Below, one piece after another: positions 21,576-30,857 of a stretch of DNA of 64,000 bases; positions within the stretch are counted from its first letter, which is position 1, and every line of letters begins with the position of its first letter. A program made the translations under genes and the position numbers. Location of the stretch: contig NZ_JAMTCG010000001.1 of the NCBI RefSeq assembly GCF_024171725.1, positions 186,001-250,000 of the forward strand, in the 5' to 3' direction. The notes beneath the pieces were generated by a model. That model was not told the DNA's origin. It ran no database searches and was given only the letters and a program-made list of their open reading frames with translations. This DNA is from Williamsia serinedens (GTDB lineage Bacteria; Actinomycetota; Actinomycetes; Mycobacteriales; Mycobacteriaceae).

Positions 21576-22892
21576 CTGACCGGAACACGTACCCCGCAGC
21601 CCACCGGCGGCGCTGTCTCACGCAGCGTCCTGCCCGGTGGGCTGCGGGTCGTCACGGAGCATGTCCCCGGCGTGCGATCGGTCTCGATCGGCGTCTGGGT
21701 CGGCGTCGGATCACGGGACGAGACACCGGGTCTCGCCGGTGCGGCGCACTTCCTGGAACACCTGCTGTTCAAGAAGACACCCACGCGGACCGCGGCGTCG
21801 ATCGCCCGCGAACTCGACGCGGTGGGAGGTGAGCTCAACGCGTTCACCAGCAAGGAACACACCTGCTTCTACGCGCACGTCCTCGACGACCACGCAGCCA
21901 TGGCCGTCGACGTCCTCGCCGATGTCGTGGTGCGCGGTGAGTGCGCGGCCGCCGACGTCGAGGTCGAGCGCGAGGTGGTCCTCGAGGAGATGGCCATGCG
22001 CGACGACGACCACGAGGACCTGCTCGCCGACGCGTTCATGACCGCCGTCTTCGGCGACGCCCCGATCGGTCGACCGGTGATCGGTACCCCCGAGGTCGTC
22101 GGATCGCTGTCGGCGCACCGCATCCGGGGCTTCCACACCCGTCGCTACACGCCGGACCGCATGGTGGTCGCGGTGGCCGGCAACATCACCCACCGCGAGG
22201 TGGTGTCGCTGGTGCGCCGCGCGTTCGGTCCCCATCTCGACCCGGACGCGACGACCGCCGCACCGCGTCGTCGCACGCGGCCCGCGCGCGCTGTCGGGGC
22301 CGCACAGATCGTCGACCGCGACAGCGAGCAGACCCACCTCATGATCGGCATGCCCACCGGCGGTGTCGACGACCCCGACCTCCCGGCGCTCTCCGTGCTG
22401 AACGCTGCGGTCGGTGGCGGGTTGAGTTCCCGGCTGTTCCAACAGATCCGGGAGGAACGCGGTCTCGCCTACTCGGTGTACTCGTCGCTCGACACGTTCA
22501 GCGACGTCGGCACGTTCTCGGTCTACGCGGGGTGCAACCCCGAGCGCGCGGGCGAGGTGACGAACGTGGTCACCCAGATCCTCGCCGACATCGCCGAGAA
22601 CGGCATCGACCGCGACGAGATCACCCGCGCCCGGGGCTCCCTGCGGGGGTCGATGCTGCTGGGACTCGAGGACACCGGATCTCGGATGCACCGGCTCGGT
22701 CTCGGCGAGATCGACCACGGCCGGTACCGCACGGTCGCCTCGTCGCTGCGTCGCATCGACGGTGTCCGGCCCGTGCACGTCTCGGCGGTCGCGCGGAAGG
22801 TTCTCACGCACCGTCCGTCCCTGGCGGTCGTCGGTCCCTACCGGCGAGAGAAGGACCTCCCCGCGGAGCTGCGCACCCTCGTCGATCACTGA
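21576..22892 (+). CDS. M16 family zinc peptidase (PepR-like)
   Basis: Processing-type metalloprotease of about 438 residues with the inverted zinc motif HFLEH (in GAAHFLEHLLFKK), the distal Glu block (GELNAFTSKEHT) and the second M16 domain (GGLSSRLFQQIREERGLAYSVYS). The conserved N-terminal block LPGGLRVVTE is encoded from 21630 in the same frame, yet there is no in-frame ATG, GTG or TTG before GTG 21672. CTG 21576 or CTG 21570, at the pnp stop, are candidate starts. The drawn start is therefore a judgement; a conservative model starts at 21672. Confidence 0.85.
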   Translation: MTGTRTPQPTGGAVSRSVLPGGLRVVTEHVPGVRSVSIGVWVGVGSRDETPGLAGAAHFLEHLLFKKTPTRTAASIARELDAVGGELNAFTSKEHTCFYAHVLDDHAAMAVDVLADVVVRGECAAADVEVEREVVLEEMAMRDDDHEDLLADAFMTAVFGDAPIGRPVIGTPEVVGSLSAHRIRGFHTRRYTPDRMVVAVAGNITHREVVSLVRRAFGPHLDPDATTAAPRRRTRPARAVGAAQIVDRDSEQTHLMIGMPTGGVDDPDLPALSVLNAAVGGGLSSRLFQQIREERGLAYSVYSSLDTFSDVGTFSVYAGCNPERAGEVTNVVTQILADIAENGIDRDEITRARGSLRGSMLLGLEDTGSRMHRLGLGEIDHGRYRTVASSLRRIDGVRPVHVSAVARKVLTHRPSLAVVGPYRREKDLPAELRTLVDH

Positions 22893-22977
22893 CCCGTAGC
22901 CGGTTCGTCCCGACCTGTACGCTGGACATCGGTCCGGGGGAGGACCACCGTGACGGGTCATCTCGTGGGGGGATAAT

Positions 22978-25599
22978 TTGTCTGAACGTACTGCTGTCCT
23001 GTCGACGTCGCGACATCGGGCCGGGCGTCGGTCAGCGAATCGCCGTGCCGCTCGGCGACCTGCATCGATTGCCGAGGCGGTGGCTCGGAATGCGGCCGTG
23101 CGGCCGGACCATGCCGTCGTCGTGACCGAATCGGCCTCCATCACGTCGGGCGAGCTGTTCGATCGTGCGATGTGGCTCCTTCCGGCGGTCGCCGACCGTG
23201 CCGGTCCGGCTCGGACGCCGATGGCGGTCGAGATGGACGGTTCGATCGAGTCGATTGTCGCGTGCGTGGCCGTGTTGATGTCCACGGCGCCGCTCGTCCC
23301 CGTGGACAGACACCAGCCCTTGGCACGCCGCTCGCTCATCCTCGAGTCGACCGGGGCCACAGTTCTCGATCACTTCGATCTGTCGGCGAGGTGCACAGCC
23401 GCCGACGATGAACGCTCGTCGTCTCCCGTGAATCTCTCACCGCCTGAGCCGAAACCCGACGATGTCGCGATGATCGTGATGACATCGGGTTCGTCGGGCA
23501 CCCCGAAGGGCGTGCTCCTCAGTCATCGGATGTGCCTGGAGAAGGCCACCGACGTCGTCGATTCCATGAATCTGATGTCGACCGACCGGCTCGGGGTCGC
23601 GCTTCCTCTGGGGTTCGGCGCCGGCATCAACTCGCTGCTCGCCGGTCTGGTGGCCGGCGCGCGAACCCTGTGCAGAGATCCGCGATCGAGCGGCCCCGTG
23701 TCCCTGCGCGCCTGGCTGCGCGATCAGCGGGCGACGACGCTGCACTGCTCGCCGACCCTCGGCAGGGCCATCGCTCATGCAGGCGTCGCCGACCCGGCGG
23801 CCGCCGACCTGGCTGACCTGCGGGTGGTCGTCTACTACGGCGAGCCTCTCGACAGCGAAGACCTTCGCGTCACGCGAACGCACCTCGCGCCTGGGGCGTC
23901 TGTCGTGAACTGGTACGCGTGTACCGAGTGCGGTGTGGTGGCCAATCGGTCGTTCCCGCCGGGTGAAGACGTGTCGGATGGGAGGCTCGCCACCGGACGT
24001 GCGCTGTCGCGACGTCGCGTGATGATCGTCGACGATGCCGGTGGGCAGATGACGGACGGCGAGGTCGGCGAGATCGTGGTCAGCGGTGGCGCCATGGCGC
24101 TCGGGTATCTCGGAGATCAGACACTGTCGACGCTTCGCACCGCCGACGGGACGGTGTGGTACCGCACCGGTGACCGCGGTCGCCTCGACGAGCAGAACGA
24201 GTTGCGCGTCGTCGGCCGAATCGGCTCGGCTGTGAAGATCCGTGGTTATCTCGTCGAACCGGGCGAGGTGTGCTCTGCACTCCGCAGGGTTCCCGGGGTG
24301 GCCGATGCCCATGTCGAGGGGACCACTCACCGTGGTCGGGCCGGACTGGTCGCGCATGTCGCACTGGATCGGGCCGCAGCGTCACCGGTCGATGCTCATG
24401 GAATTCGCATCGGTCTCCGTTCGCTCCTGCCGGACTGGATGGTTCCAGGTGGTGTGATCGTCTACGACTCGCTGCCGCGCACCGACCGCGGGAAGATCGA
24501 CCGTGGACGACTTCGTCAGCCTGACGAGGTCGTCCATCCCGCCCCTGCCCGTCCCGCTCGACCGCTCGACACCTCCGACCTCGCAGTGCTGGCCGTACAC
24601 GAGATGGTGCGATCGGTCATGGGCCGCGACGACATGCAGATCGACGACGATCTCATCGACATGGGTGCGGACTCGCTGGCCCTGAGCACGATCCTGGCGC
24701 AGGTCGATGCGCATTTCCATGTGCAGATCGACGTCGCGCGTGTCGCTGCGAATCCGTCGATCGCGGTCATCGCTGCCGTCGCCCGCGATGAGGTCTCAGC
24801 CGATGCGGGCAGGCGTCGGGGCATGTCGGTGCTCGTGCCTCTGCGCGCCGACGGCGCCGGTACCCCTCTGTTCATGGTCGCCGGGGCAGGTGCCCCGGCC
24901 GTGTCACTGATCCCGACCACTCGAGGCCTCGCGCCGGGCCGCCCCGTCTACGGACTGCAAGCCTGGGGGCTCGAGAACCGTGGCCGGCCGGACCGTTCGG
25001 TGCGAGCGATCGCGCGGCGGAACATCGCCGCGATACGCGCGGTCGCCCCCTCAGGACCGTACCTGCTCGCCGGTCACTCGATGGGTGCCCACATCGTGTG
25101 GGAGATGGCAGGACAGCTCCGCGAGGCAGGGGAGAGCGTCGAGGCGGTCGTGTTGATCGACCCGCGTCTGTCCGCCGAGATGGTCCGTCACCTCAGCGGC
25201 CGTCCGGAGCTCGGTCCGTCGACAGCTGACGATGTGATCACACCGGAGTTGCACACCGGGCCGCCTCTGGAGGCGAGTCTGTGGCGACTGGTCGCCATAC
25301 GACTGAAGATGGCGGTGGCCGGTCTGGTGCAGTTCGATCCACTGACCCAGTGGCTGCTGTTCTACAACCTCGGGATGGCAACTCTCGCACGTCACCGACC
25401 TCGGGCACTCGATGTGCCCACGGTGGTACTGCGAACGGCCGACAACCCACTCGGACGAGAGCATTGGTCGCTGATGGCTCGTGGCCCGCTGCACATCACC
25501 GAGGTTCCTGGCGGACACACCGATCTACTGCGCGAGCCGTACGTGTCCTCGGTCGCGCGAAGCATCGACGCAGGACTCGCCGCGGTCGGCGTCCAGTGA
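22978..25599 (+). CDS. Stand-alone NRPS-like synthetase, adenylation-carrier-thioesterase
   Basis: An 873-residue single-module enzyme. The adenylation domain covers about 30-510, with A3 MTSGSSGTPKG, A5 NWYACTECGVV, A7 YRTGDRGRL, A8 KIRGYLVEPGEV and A10 PRTDRGKIDR. The carrier domain (about 535-600) has Ser566 in DMGADSLAL. The type I thioesterase (about 620-873) has GHSMG Ser701, Asp728 and His847. There is no condensation domain. The usual Asp of the amino-acid pocket (FDxS) reads FGAG, so the substrate is probably not an ordinary alpha-amino acid (inference). The start is TTG 22978 after a GGGGGG stretch. Base composition is less GC-rich than in neighbours, suggesting transfer. Product unknown; fungal and Ralstonia A-T-TE enzymes condense aryl-pyruvates. 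Confidence 0.88.
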   Translation: MSERTAVLSTSRHRAGRRSANRRAARRPASIAEAVARNAAVRPDHAVVVTESASITSGELFDRAMWLLPAVADRAGPARTPMAVEMDGSIESIVACVAVLMSTAPLVPVDRHQPLARRSLILESTGATVLDHFDLSARCTAADDERSSSPVNLSPPEPKPDDVAMIVMTSGSSGTPKGVLLSHRMCLEKATDVVDSMNLMSTDRLGVALPLGFGAGINSLLAGLVAGARTLCRDPRSSGPVSLRAWLRDQRATTLHCSPTLGRAIAHAGVADPAAADLADLRVVVYYGEPLDSEDLRVTRTHLAPGASVVNWYACTECGVVANRSFPPGEDVSDGRLATGRALSRRRVMIVDDAGGQMTDGEVGEIVVSGGAMALGYLGDQTLSTLRTADGTVWYRTGDRGRLDEQNELRVVGRIGSAVKIRGYLVEPGEVCSALRRVPGVADAHVEGTTHRGRAGLVAHVALDRAAASPVDAHGIRIGLRSLLPDWMVPGGVIVYDSLPRTDRGKIDRGRLRQPDEVVHPAPARPARPLDTSDLAVLAVHEMVRSVMGRDDMQIDDDLIDMGADSLALSTILAQVDAHFHVQIDVARVAANPSIAVIAAVARDEVSADAGRRRGMSVLVPLRADGAGTPLFMVAGAGAPAVSLIPTTRGLAPGRPVYGLQAWGLENRGRPDRSVRAIARRNIAAIRAVAPSGPYLLAGHSMGAHIVWEMAGQLREAGESVEAVVLIDPRLSAEMVRHLSGRPELGPSTADDVITPELHTGPPLEASLWRLVAIRLKMAVAGLVQFDPLTQWLLFYNLGMATLARHRPRALDVPTVVLRTADNPLGREHWSLMARGPLHITEVPGGHTDLLREPYVSSVARSIDAGLAAVGVQ

Positions 25600-25606
25600 C
25601 GGAGAG

Positions 25607-25627
25607 CCGCGTCAGCCAGTGACGCGG
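25607..25627. terminator. Bidirectional hairpin between the synthetase and permease genes
   Basis: Arms CCGCGTCA (25607-25614) and TGACGCGG (25620-25627), a perfect 8-bp stem with a 5-base loop, in the convergent junction. The permease stop lies inside the left arm. Confidence 0.6.
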
Positions 25628-27117
25628 GCCCTGTGCTCGGCCTCGGCCTCGGCCCACGCCGACCGGATGCGGCCGCCGGTGTGCTCGACGACGTTGCCGC
25701 GGATGCAGTACCACCCGATGGTCAGCGCGGCCGCGATGACGGGGATGCCGACGACGACGACCCAGAAGTCGACCTGTCCGCCCTCGTGGTCGAGGTATCC
25801 CGAGATGGCGAGGCCGATGATCACCGCGGCCAGGAAGACCAGCCCGGCGATGCTCGCCCACGGATAGAGCGGTGCCTGGAACGAACTGCGGGGGATGATC
25901 CCCTTGTTCACCAGCGAGCGGAGTTTCAGCTGGCAGGCGAAGATCGTGCCCCACGTGAAGACGATGCCGATCGACGCCGCCTCCAGGGCGATGTCGAAGG
26001 CGCGGCCGGGAACCGTCGCGTTGAGGACGACGCCCAGCACGTAGACGACGCTGGTCATCGCGATGCCGGCCCACGGGACGCCACCACCGCTCATCTTCGT
26101 CGTGAAACCCGGTGCCTGCTTGCTCATCCCGAGGCTGCGCAGCACACGACCGGTCGAGTAGAGACCGGAGTTCAGGCTCGACATGGCGGCGACGATGAGG
26201 ACCACCTGGATGACGTCGCCCATCCACCCGAACCCGAGCGCCTGGAACACGGTGACGAACGGGCTGGTGCCCGACGTGTACGAGGTCGTCGGCAGCATCG
26301 CGCACAGCAGCAGGATCGACCCGATGTAGAACACCGCGATCCGGAAGATGACCGCGTTGACCGCCCGCGGGACCTCCTTCTCGGCGTCCTCCATCTCGCC
26401 GGCCGCAACACCGACCATCTCGATCGCGGCGTACGCGAAGACGACACCCGACATGACCAGGATCGGTCCGTACCAGTTGTAGGGGTCCATGGTGGGCCAG
26501 AACCCGCCCGGGTTGCTCCACAGGTTCGAAAAGCCGGCCTGGTGGTCGCCGACGTGGACCGCGCCGATCACCACGACGAGCCCCACGACGAGGAACAGCA
26601 CGATCGCGCCTACCTTCAGGATCGACGCCCAGAACTCGAACTCACCGAATGCCTTCGCGCTGAGCAGGTTCACCGCGAGCACCACCACGAGGGCGATGAG
26701 TGCCGACGCCCAGTTCGGCATCGACGGGAACTTGTCGCGGACGTAGACGCCGACGGCCGACAGCTCGGCGACGCCGGTGAGCGCCCAGTTGAGCCAGTAC
26801 ATCCAGCCGGTGACGTAGGCGGCCTTCTCGCCGAAGAACTCGCGCATGTAGGAGACGAACGCGCCGCTGGTGGAGCGGTGCAGCACGAGCTCGCCCAACG
26901 CCCGCATGAGGAAGTAGGCGACGACGCCGGCGACCGCGTAGCTCACCAGGAGTGCGGGGCCGTTGCTGTTCAGGCGCGACGCGGACCCGAGGAACAGGCC
27001 GGTGCCGATGGCCCCGCCGATCGCGATCATCTGCACCTGTCGGCGACCGAGTGACTGCTTGTACCCGACCGTCTCCGCGTCGAGATGCGCTGTTGCCGAG
27101 GAGGTGTCCGAACTCAT
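25612..27117 (-). CDS. Amino-acid permease (AAT/APC family)
   Basis: Inner-membrane symporter of 501 residues with 12 predicted helices. The family start block QMIAIGGAIGTGLFLGS is at about residue 30, with the conserved region MRALGELVLHRSTSGAFVSYMREFFG. It resembles asparagine (AnsP) and D-Ala/Gly (CycA) permeases; substrate cannot be read from sequence. Alanine dehydrogenase lies 2 kb away, so alanine or a related amino acid is plausible. ATG 27117 begins MSSDTSSATAHLDAE. Confidence 0.85.
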   Translation of the reverse strand: MSSDTSSATAHLDAETVGYKQSLGRRQVQMIAIGGAIGTGLFLGSASRLNSNGPALLVSYAVAGVVAYFLMRALGELVLHRSTSGAFVSYMREFFGEKAAYVTGWMYWLNWALTGVAELSAVGVYVRDKFPSMPNWASALIALVVVLAVNLLSAKAFGEFEFWASILKVGAIVLFLVVGLVVVIGAVHVGDHQAGFSNLWSNPGGFWPTMDPYNWYGPILVMSGVVFAYAAIEMVGVAAGEMEDAEKEVPRAVNAVIFRIAVFYIGSILLLCAMLPTTSYTSGTSPFVTVFQALGFGWMGDVIQVVLIVAAMSSLNSGLYSTGRVLRSLGMSKQAPGFTTKMSGGGVPWAGIAMTSVVYVLGVVLNATVPGRAFDIALEAASIGIVFTWGTIFACQLKLRSLVNKGIIPRSSFQAPLYPWASIAGLVFLAAVIIGLAISGYLDHEGGQVDFWVVVVGIPVIAAALTIGWYCIRGNVVEHTGGRIRSAWAEAEAEHRARVTG

Positions 27118-27254
27118 GAGGTGTGAGTATGCGCACACGGCGTTTCGTCGATGTTGCCGGGGCACGCCTGCGATGTTGCCCGACCGGACATCTCGTACAA
27201 GGCGGACAGGCGACCTGCGGCGCGTCGGCCCGGTCGGTGTGTCACGATCGGCCC

Positions 27255-29108
27255 ATGACCGACGTCGCGGAGTTCCTCGGGCGCCATCCGCCGTTCGACG
27301 CGGTCCCGGTCGACCAGCTCGAGCGGCTCGCCTCGACGGTGTCGCGGCGTCGGTTCGCCGCCGGTGAGGTGATCGTCGACGGCTTCGCCGAGCGCATCAC
27401 CGTGCTCACGGTCGTCGTGTCGGGCCAGGTCGGTCTCTGGAACCGTCGCGTCGACGCCCCGCACGGCCTGCCGGACGAGGATCCCGACGAGGTGCTCGGG
27501 GTGGGCGGGGTCTTCGGGTACCTGTCGTTGCTGACCCAGGAGCTCTCGGGCCCACGGGCCGTCGCGTTGAAGGACAGCACCGTCGCGACGCTGCCGAGTG
27601 ACTCGGTGCAGGCGGTGTTCTCGACGATGGCCGGCGCACGCTTCCTCGCCGGCAAGCTGCAGACGCCGCGCAAGGTGGTCAGCACGCCCGCGCGCGGCGG
27701 CACCGTGGACGAGTTGATCCGCACGACGCCGGTGGTCGGCACCCCCGACATGACCGTCGCCGAGGCGGCCCGCGTGATGACCGACCGGGGGCGCGACCAC
27801 ATCGTGGTGCCCGGCGGCGACGGGGCACTGGGCATCCTCACCGACGCCGACATCCGCTCGCGGCTGGTCGCCCACGGTCGGGACGCGACGACCCCGGTGC
27901 GCGAGGTGATGACGCCGCGGGCGCGCAGCGTGGTCACCGGGACCCCGGCGACCGAGGGGCTCCTGCAGATCCTCGAGCACGACCTGAGCTGCCTGCCGGT
28001 CGTCGACCCGGCAGGTCGACTGCTCGGCGTCGTCGGACCGGGCGACTTCGTCGCCGCGCCGGGCGGGGCGACGGTCGGGTTGCGCACCCAGATCTCGCGA
28101 TCCGGGTCGGTCACGGAGTTGGCCGAACAGGCGCAGCGGGCACCGTGGGTCCTCGCCGACCTGGTCCGTCGTGGTCAGCCGTCCCACGAGGTGACGGCGG
28201 TGCTCTCCCTCATCCACGACGCGACGGTCCGGCGGGCGCTGGAACTCGCTCTCGGCGAGGCGCCGACGATCGACGGCGATCGGTTGACCTGGTTGTCGCT
28301 GGGGTCGAACGCGCGTCGCGAGGCGGTCCTCAGCTCCGACGTCGACAGTGCGGTCGCCTTCGACGACGAACTCACCGATCCCGACGAGAACGCCGCGTAC
28401 CGGGCGGTGTTCGCGCGCGTCGACGACATCCTGCGTGACTGCGGGCTGGCGATCGACCCGAACGGCGCGATCGCGTCGTCGCCCTTGTTCGCCCGCACCC
28501 ACGCCCACTGGCGTGCAGCGGCGGGGGAGTGGCTCCGGGCCCCGCTGGAGAACAAGGGCATGATCATGACGTCGTTGATGCTGGACGGTCGTCCCATCTG
28601 GGGTGACCGGGGGCTGTCGGAGGTGACGCGGGTCTTCTCCGACCTGCGGTCGCATCCCTCGACGTTGCGTCTGCTCCTCGCGGAGTCGTTGTCGCACAAG
28701 GCCCGTATCCGCTCGACCCGGGACGTCCTGGCCCGCCGCGGCGGGACGTTCGACATCAAGACCCACGCGCTGACGCCGCTGGTCAACATCGCGCGGTGGG
28801 CTGCGCTGTCGGTGGAGTCGACCGAACTCGACACGCGGTCACGGTTGCAGGCGGCCGCCGGCAGCCTCATGCTCACCGACGACAACGCCCGCACGCTGAT
28901 CGAGGTGTTCGACGTCCTGCAGAAGGTGCGGATCTCCTACCAGGTGGCTCAACTCGACCGGGCCGAGCACGTGGGCGACGTGATCACGATGCGTCGCCTG
29001 TCACCGCTCGACCGCGGTCTCGTCGGCCAGGCGGTGCGGGAGATCGCGGGCATCCAGCGGCGCATGGCGAACATGGCGCACTATGCGCCGCTGGTGCCCG
29101 AGGACTGA
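27255..29108 (+). CDS. cNMP-binding/CBS/DUF294 nucleotidyltransferase-like signalling protein
   Basis: A 617-residue soluble multidomain protein: an N-terminal cyclic-nucleotide-binding-like beta barrel (about 10-140), two CBS domains (about 150-270; TPDMTVAEAARVMTDRGRDHIVV), then DUF294 with the nucleotidyltransferase motif GSNARREA and paired Asp residues (SSDVDSAVAF), and a helical DUF294_C domain. The architecture resembles the uridylyltransferase fold used for protein nucleotidylation, but target and ligand are unknown. It is convergent with ald and divergent from the permease gene. Confidence 0.85.
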   Translation: MTDVAEFLGRHPPFDAVPVDQLERLASTVSRRRFAAGEVIVDGFAERITVLTVVVSGQVGLWNRRVDAPHGLPDEDPDEVLGVGGVFGYLSLLTQELSGPRAVALKDSTVATLPSDSVQAVFSTMAGARFLAGKLQTPRKVVSTPARGGTVDELIRTTPVVGTPDMTVAEAARVMTDRGRDHIVVPGGDGALGILTDADIRSRLVAHGRDATTPVREVMTPRARSVVTGTPATEGLLQILEHDLSCLPVVDPAGRLLGVVGPGDFVAAPGGATVGLRTQISRSGSVTELAEQAQRAPWVLADLVRRGQPSHEVTAVLSLIHDATVRRALELALGEAPTIDGDRLTWLSLGSNARREAVLSSDVDSAVAFDDELTDPDENAAYRAVFARVDDILRDCGLAIDPNGAIASSPLFARTHAHWRAAAGEWLRAPLENKGMIMTSLMLDGRPIWGDRGLSEVTRVFSDLRSHPSTLRLLLAESLSHKARIRSTRDVLARRGGTFDIKTHALTPLVNIARWAALSVESTELDTRSRLQAAAGSLMLTDDNARTLIEVFDVLQKVRISYQVAQLDRAEHVGDVITMRRLSPLDRGLVGQAVREIAGIQRRMANMAHYAPLVPED

Positions 29109-29113
29109 CCGCC

Positions 29114-30214
29114 TCAGACCGCGGCGACCGGGAGGTCGAGCGCCTCGCCGACCGAGGCGGAGTACAGCTGCCCCTCGTGCGTCGAGAGCCCCGCCGCGAG
29201 ACCGGGGTCCGCGGCGCAGGCCGCCTCCCAGCCCTGGTCGGCGAGCGCGATCACGTGGGGCAGCGTCGCCCCGGTGAGTGCCCACGTCGACGTCCGCGCG
29301 ACCGAGCCGGGCATGTTCGCGACGCAGTAGAAGACGGAGTCGTGGACGGTGAAGACCGGGTCGTCGTGCGTGGTGGGACGCGAGTCCTCGAAGCAGCCGC
29401 CCTGGTCGATCGCGATGTCGACGAGCACCGAGCCCGGCTTCATCTGGGCCACCAGCGAGTTGGGCACGACGACAGGCGCTTTGGCCCCGGGGACGAGGAC
29501 GGCGCCGATGACGAGGTCGGCGCGGACGACGGCCTCCTGCAGTGCGAGCGCGGTGCTGTACCGGGTGTGGACGCGCCCGCCGAAGCGGGCGTCGATCGCC
29601 CGCAGCTTGGTGACGTCGAGATCGAAGACGGTGACCTGGGCGCCCATGCCCATGGCGATCGTCGCGGCGTGGACGCCGCTGACGCCACCGCCGATCACGA
29701 CGACCTCGGCGGGCTCGGTGCCGGGGACGCCGCCCATCAGCACACCGCGGCCACCTGCCGAGCGCATCAGGTGGTAGGCCCCGACCTGCGGTGCGAGACG
29801 ACCCGCGACCTCGCTCATCGGGGCCAGCAACGGCAGGCTGCCGTCCGGGGCGCTGACCGTCTCGTAGGCGATCGAGGTGATGCCCGACGACAGCAGGGCG
29901 TCGGTGCAGGGGCGGCTCGCGGCGAGGTGCAGGTAGGTGAACAGAGTCTGGCCGGCCCGCATGCGGCCGTACTCCTCGGCGATCGGCTCCTTCACCTTGA
30001 GCACGAGGTCCGACTGCTCCCAGACGGCGTCGGCGCCGGAGATGATCTGCGCACCGGCCTCCTTGAAGTCGGTGTCGTGGATGGACGAGCCCTCGCCCGC
30101 ACCCGCCTCGACGACGACCTCGTGGCCGCGGCGGGTCAACTCGGTGACGCCGGCCGGGGTGATCGCCACCCGGTACTCGTTGTTCTTGACCTCACGGGGC
30201 ACTCCCACGCGCAT
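29114..30214 (-). CDS. ald: Alanine dehydrogenase
   Basis: NAD-dependent enzyme that interconverts alanine with pyruvate and ammonia. It has 366 residues: N-terminal domain VGVPREVKNNEYRVAITPAGV, substrate-binding KVKEP and YLHLA, and the NAD fold GGGVSGVHAATIAMGMGAQV. It is divergently transcribed from the Lrp/AsnC regulator, the ald/aldR arrangement of mycobacteria. The intergenic region holds two palindromes. Confidence 0.97.
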   Translation of the reverse strand: MRVGVPREVKNNEYRVAITPAGVTELTRRGHEVVVEAGAGEGSSIHDTDFKEAGAQIISGADAVWEQSDLVLKVKEPIAEEYGRMRAGQTLFTYLHLAASRPCTDALLSSGITSIAYETVSAPDGSLPLLAPMSEVAGRLAPQVGAYHLMRSAGGRGVLMGGVPGTEPAEVVVIGGGVSGVHAATIAMGMGAQVTVFDLDVTKLRAIDARFGGRVHTRYSTALALQEAVVRADLVIGAVLVPGAKAPVVVPNSLVAQMKPGSVLVDIAIDQGGCFEDSRPTTHDDPVFTVHDSVFYCVANMPGSVARTSTWALTGATLPHVIALADQGWEAACAADPGLAAGLSTHEGQLYSASVGEALDLPVAAV

Positions 30215-30281
30215 CGTCCGCCTCCTCCAGCTGTGTCGTCGACGCCCGAGATCGGTGCGCCAGTGCGTTCAAGCGTGAAGG

Positions 30282-30294
30282 GTGTTCGGAACAC
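30282..30294. promoter_or_regulatory. Palindrome between ald and aldR (candidate operator)
   Basis: GTGTTC-G-GAACAC, a perfect 6-1-6 inverted repeat, about 70 bases upstream of the ald start. Its position suits AldR or another dimeric regulator controlling ald. Confidence 0.45.
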
Positions 30295-30303
30295 TGGCAA
30301 CAG

Positions 30304-30315
30304 TACTGAAGAGTA
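30304..30315. promoter_or_regulatory. Second palindrome between ald and aldR
   Basis: TACT-GAAG-AGTA, an AT-richer inverted repeat of the kind Lrp/AsnC proteins often bind. It lies 10 bases from the palindrome at 30282. Confidence 0.4.
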
Positions 30316-30365
30316 TTCTCCAACTAGCCGCTGAGCGATCTGATTCTTCGGTATCGTCGAACGTC

Positions 30366-30857
30366 ATGAGTACCCCACCGAACGATCTTCGGCCGTCGGG
30401 GCCGGTCGAGCTCGACGACGTCGACCGCGAGCTGGTCCGGTTGCTGCGGGGGGACGGGCGCATGGCCAATCGCGAGCTCGCCGAGCGCGTCGGGATCGCC
30501 CCGTCGACCTGTCACGGGCGGGTTCGGCGTCTGGTCGAGACGGGGGTGATCCGCGGGTTCTTCGCCGACATCGACCCCGCTGCGGTCGGGCGGACGCTGC
30601 GCGCGATGGTGGCGGTGAGCCTGCAGTCCGACGCGCGGGGGCAGATCCGTCACTTCGTCGGCCAGATCCGCGGACGCGACGAGATCATCGACGTCTTCTT
30701 CCTGGCCGGGACCGACGACTACCTGCTCCACGTCGCCGTGCCCGACACGCAGGCGCTGCGCGAGTTCGTCGAGACCCTGAACTCCCGGCCCGAGGTGGCG
30801 GGCACGACGACGTCGCTGGTGTTCGAGCACGTCCGCGCGGCCGCGCCGGTGTTCTGA
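30366..30857 (+). CDS. aldR: Lrp/AsnC family regulator of ald
   Basis: A 163-residue regulator: an N-terminal HTH (ANRELAERVGIAPSTCHGRVRRL) and a C-terminal RAM/ASNC ligand domain (FFLAGTDDYLLHVAV). Mycobacterial AldR controls ald in response to alanine and other amino acids. ATG 30366 follows a TATCGT box (30352-30357) by 8 bases, so it may be leaderless. It is convergent with the reductase gene; both stops lie in a 12-bp palindrome. Confidence 0.93.
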   Translation: MSTPPNDLRPSGPVELDDVDRELVRLLRGDGRMANRELAERVGIAPSTCHGRVRRLVETGVIRGFFADIDPAAVGRTLRAMVAVSLQSDARGQIRHFVGQIRGRDEIIDVFFLAGTDDYLLHVAVPDTQALREFVETLNSRPEVAGTTTSLVFEHVRAAAPVF

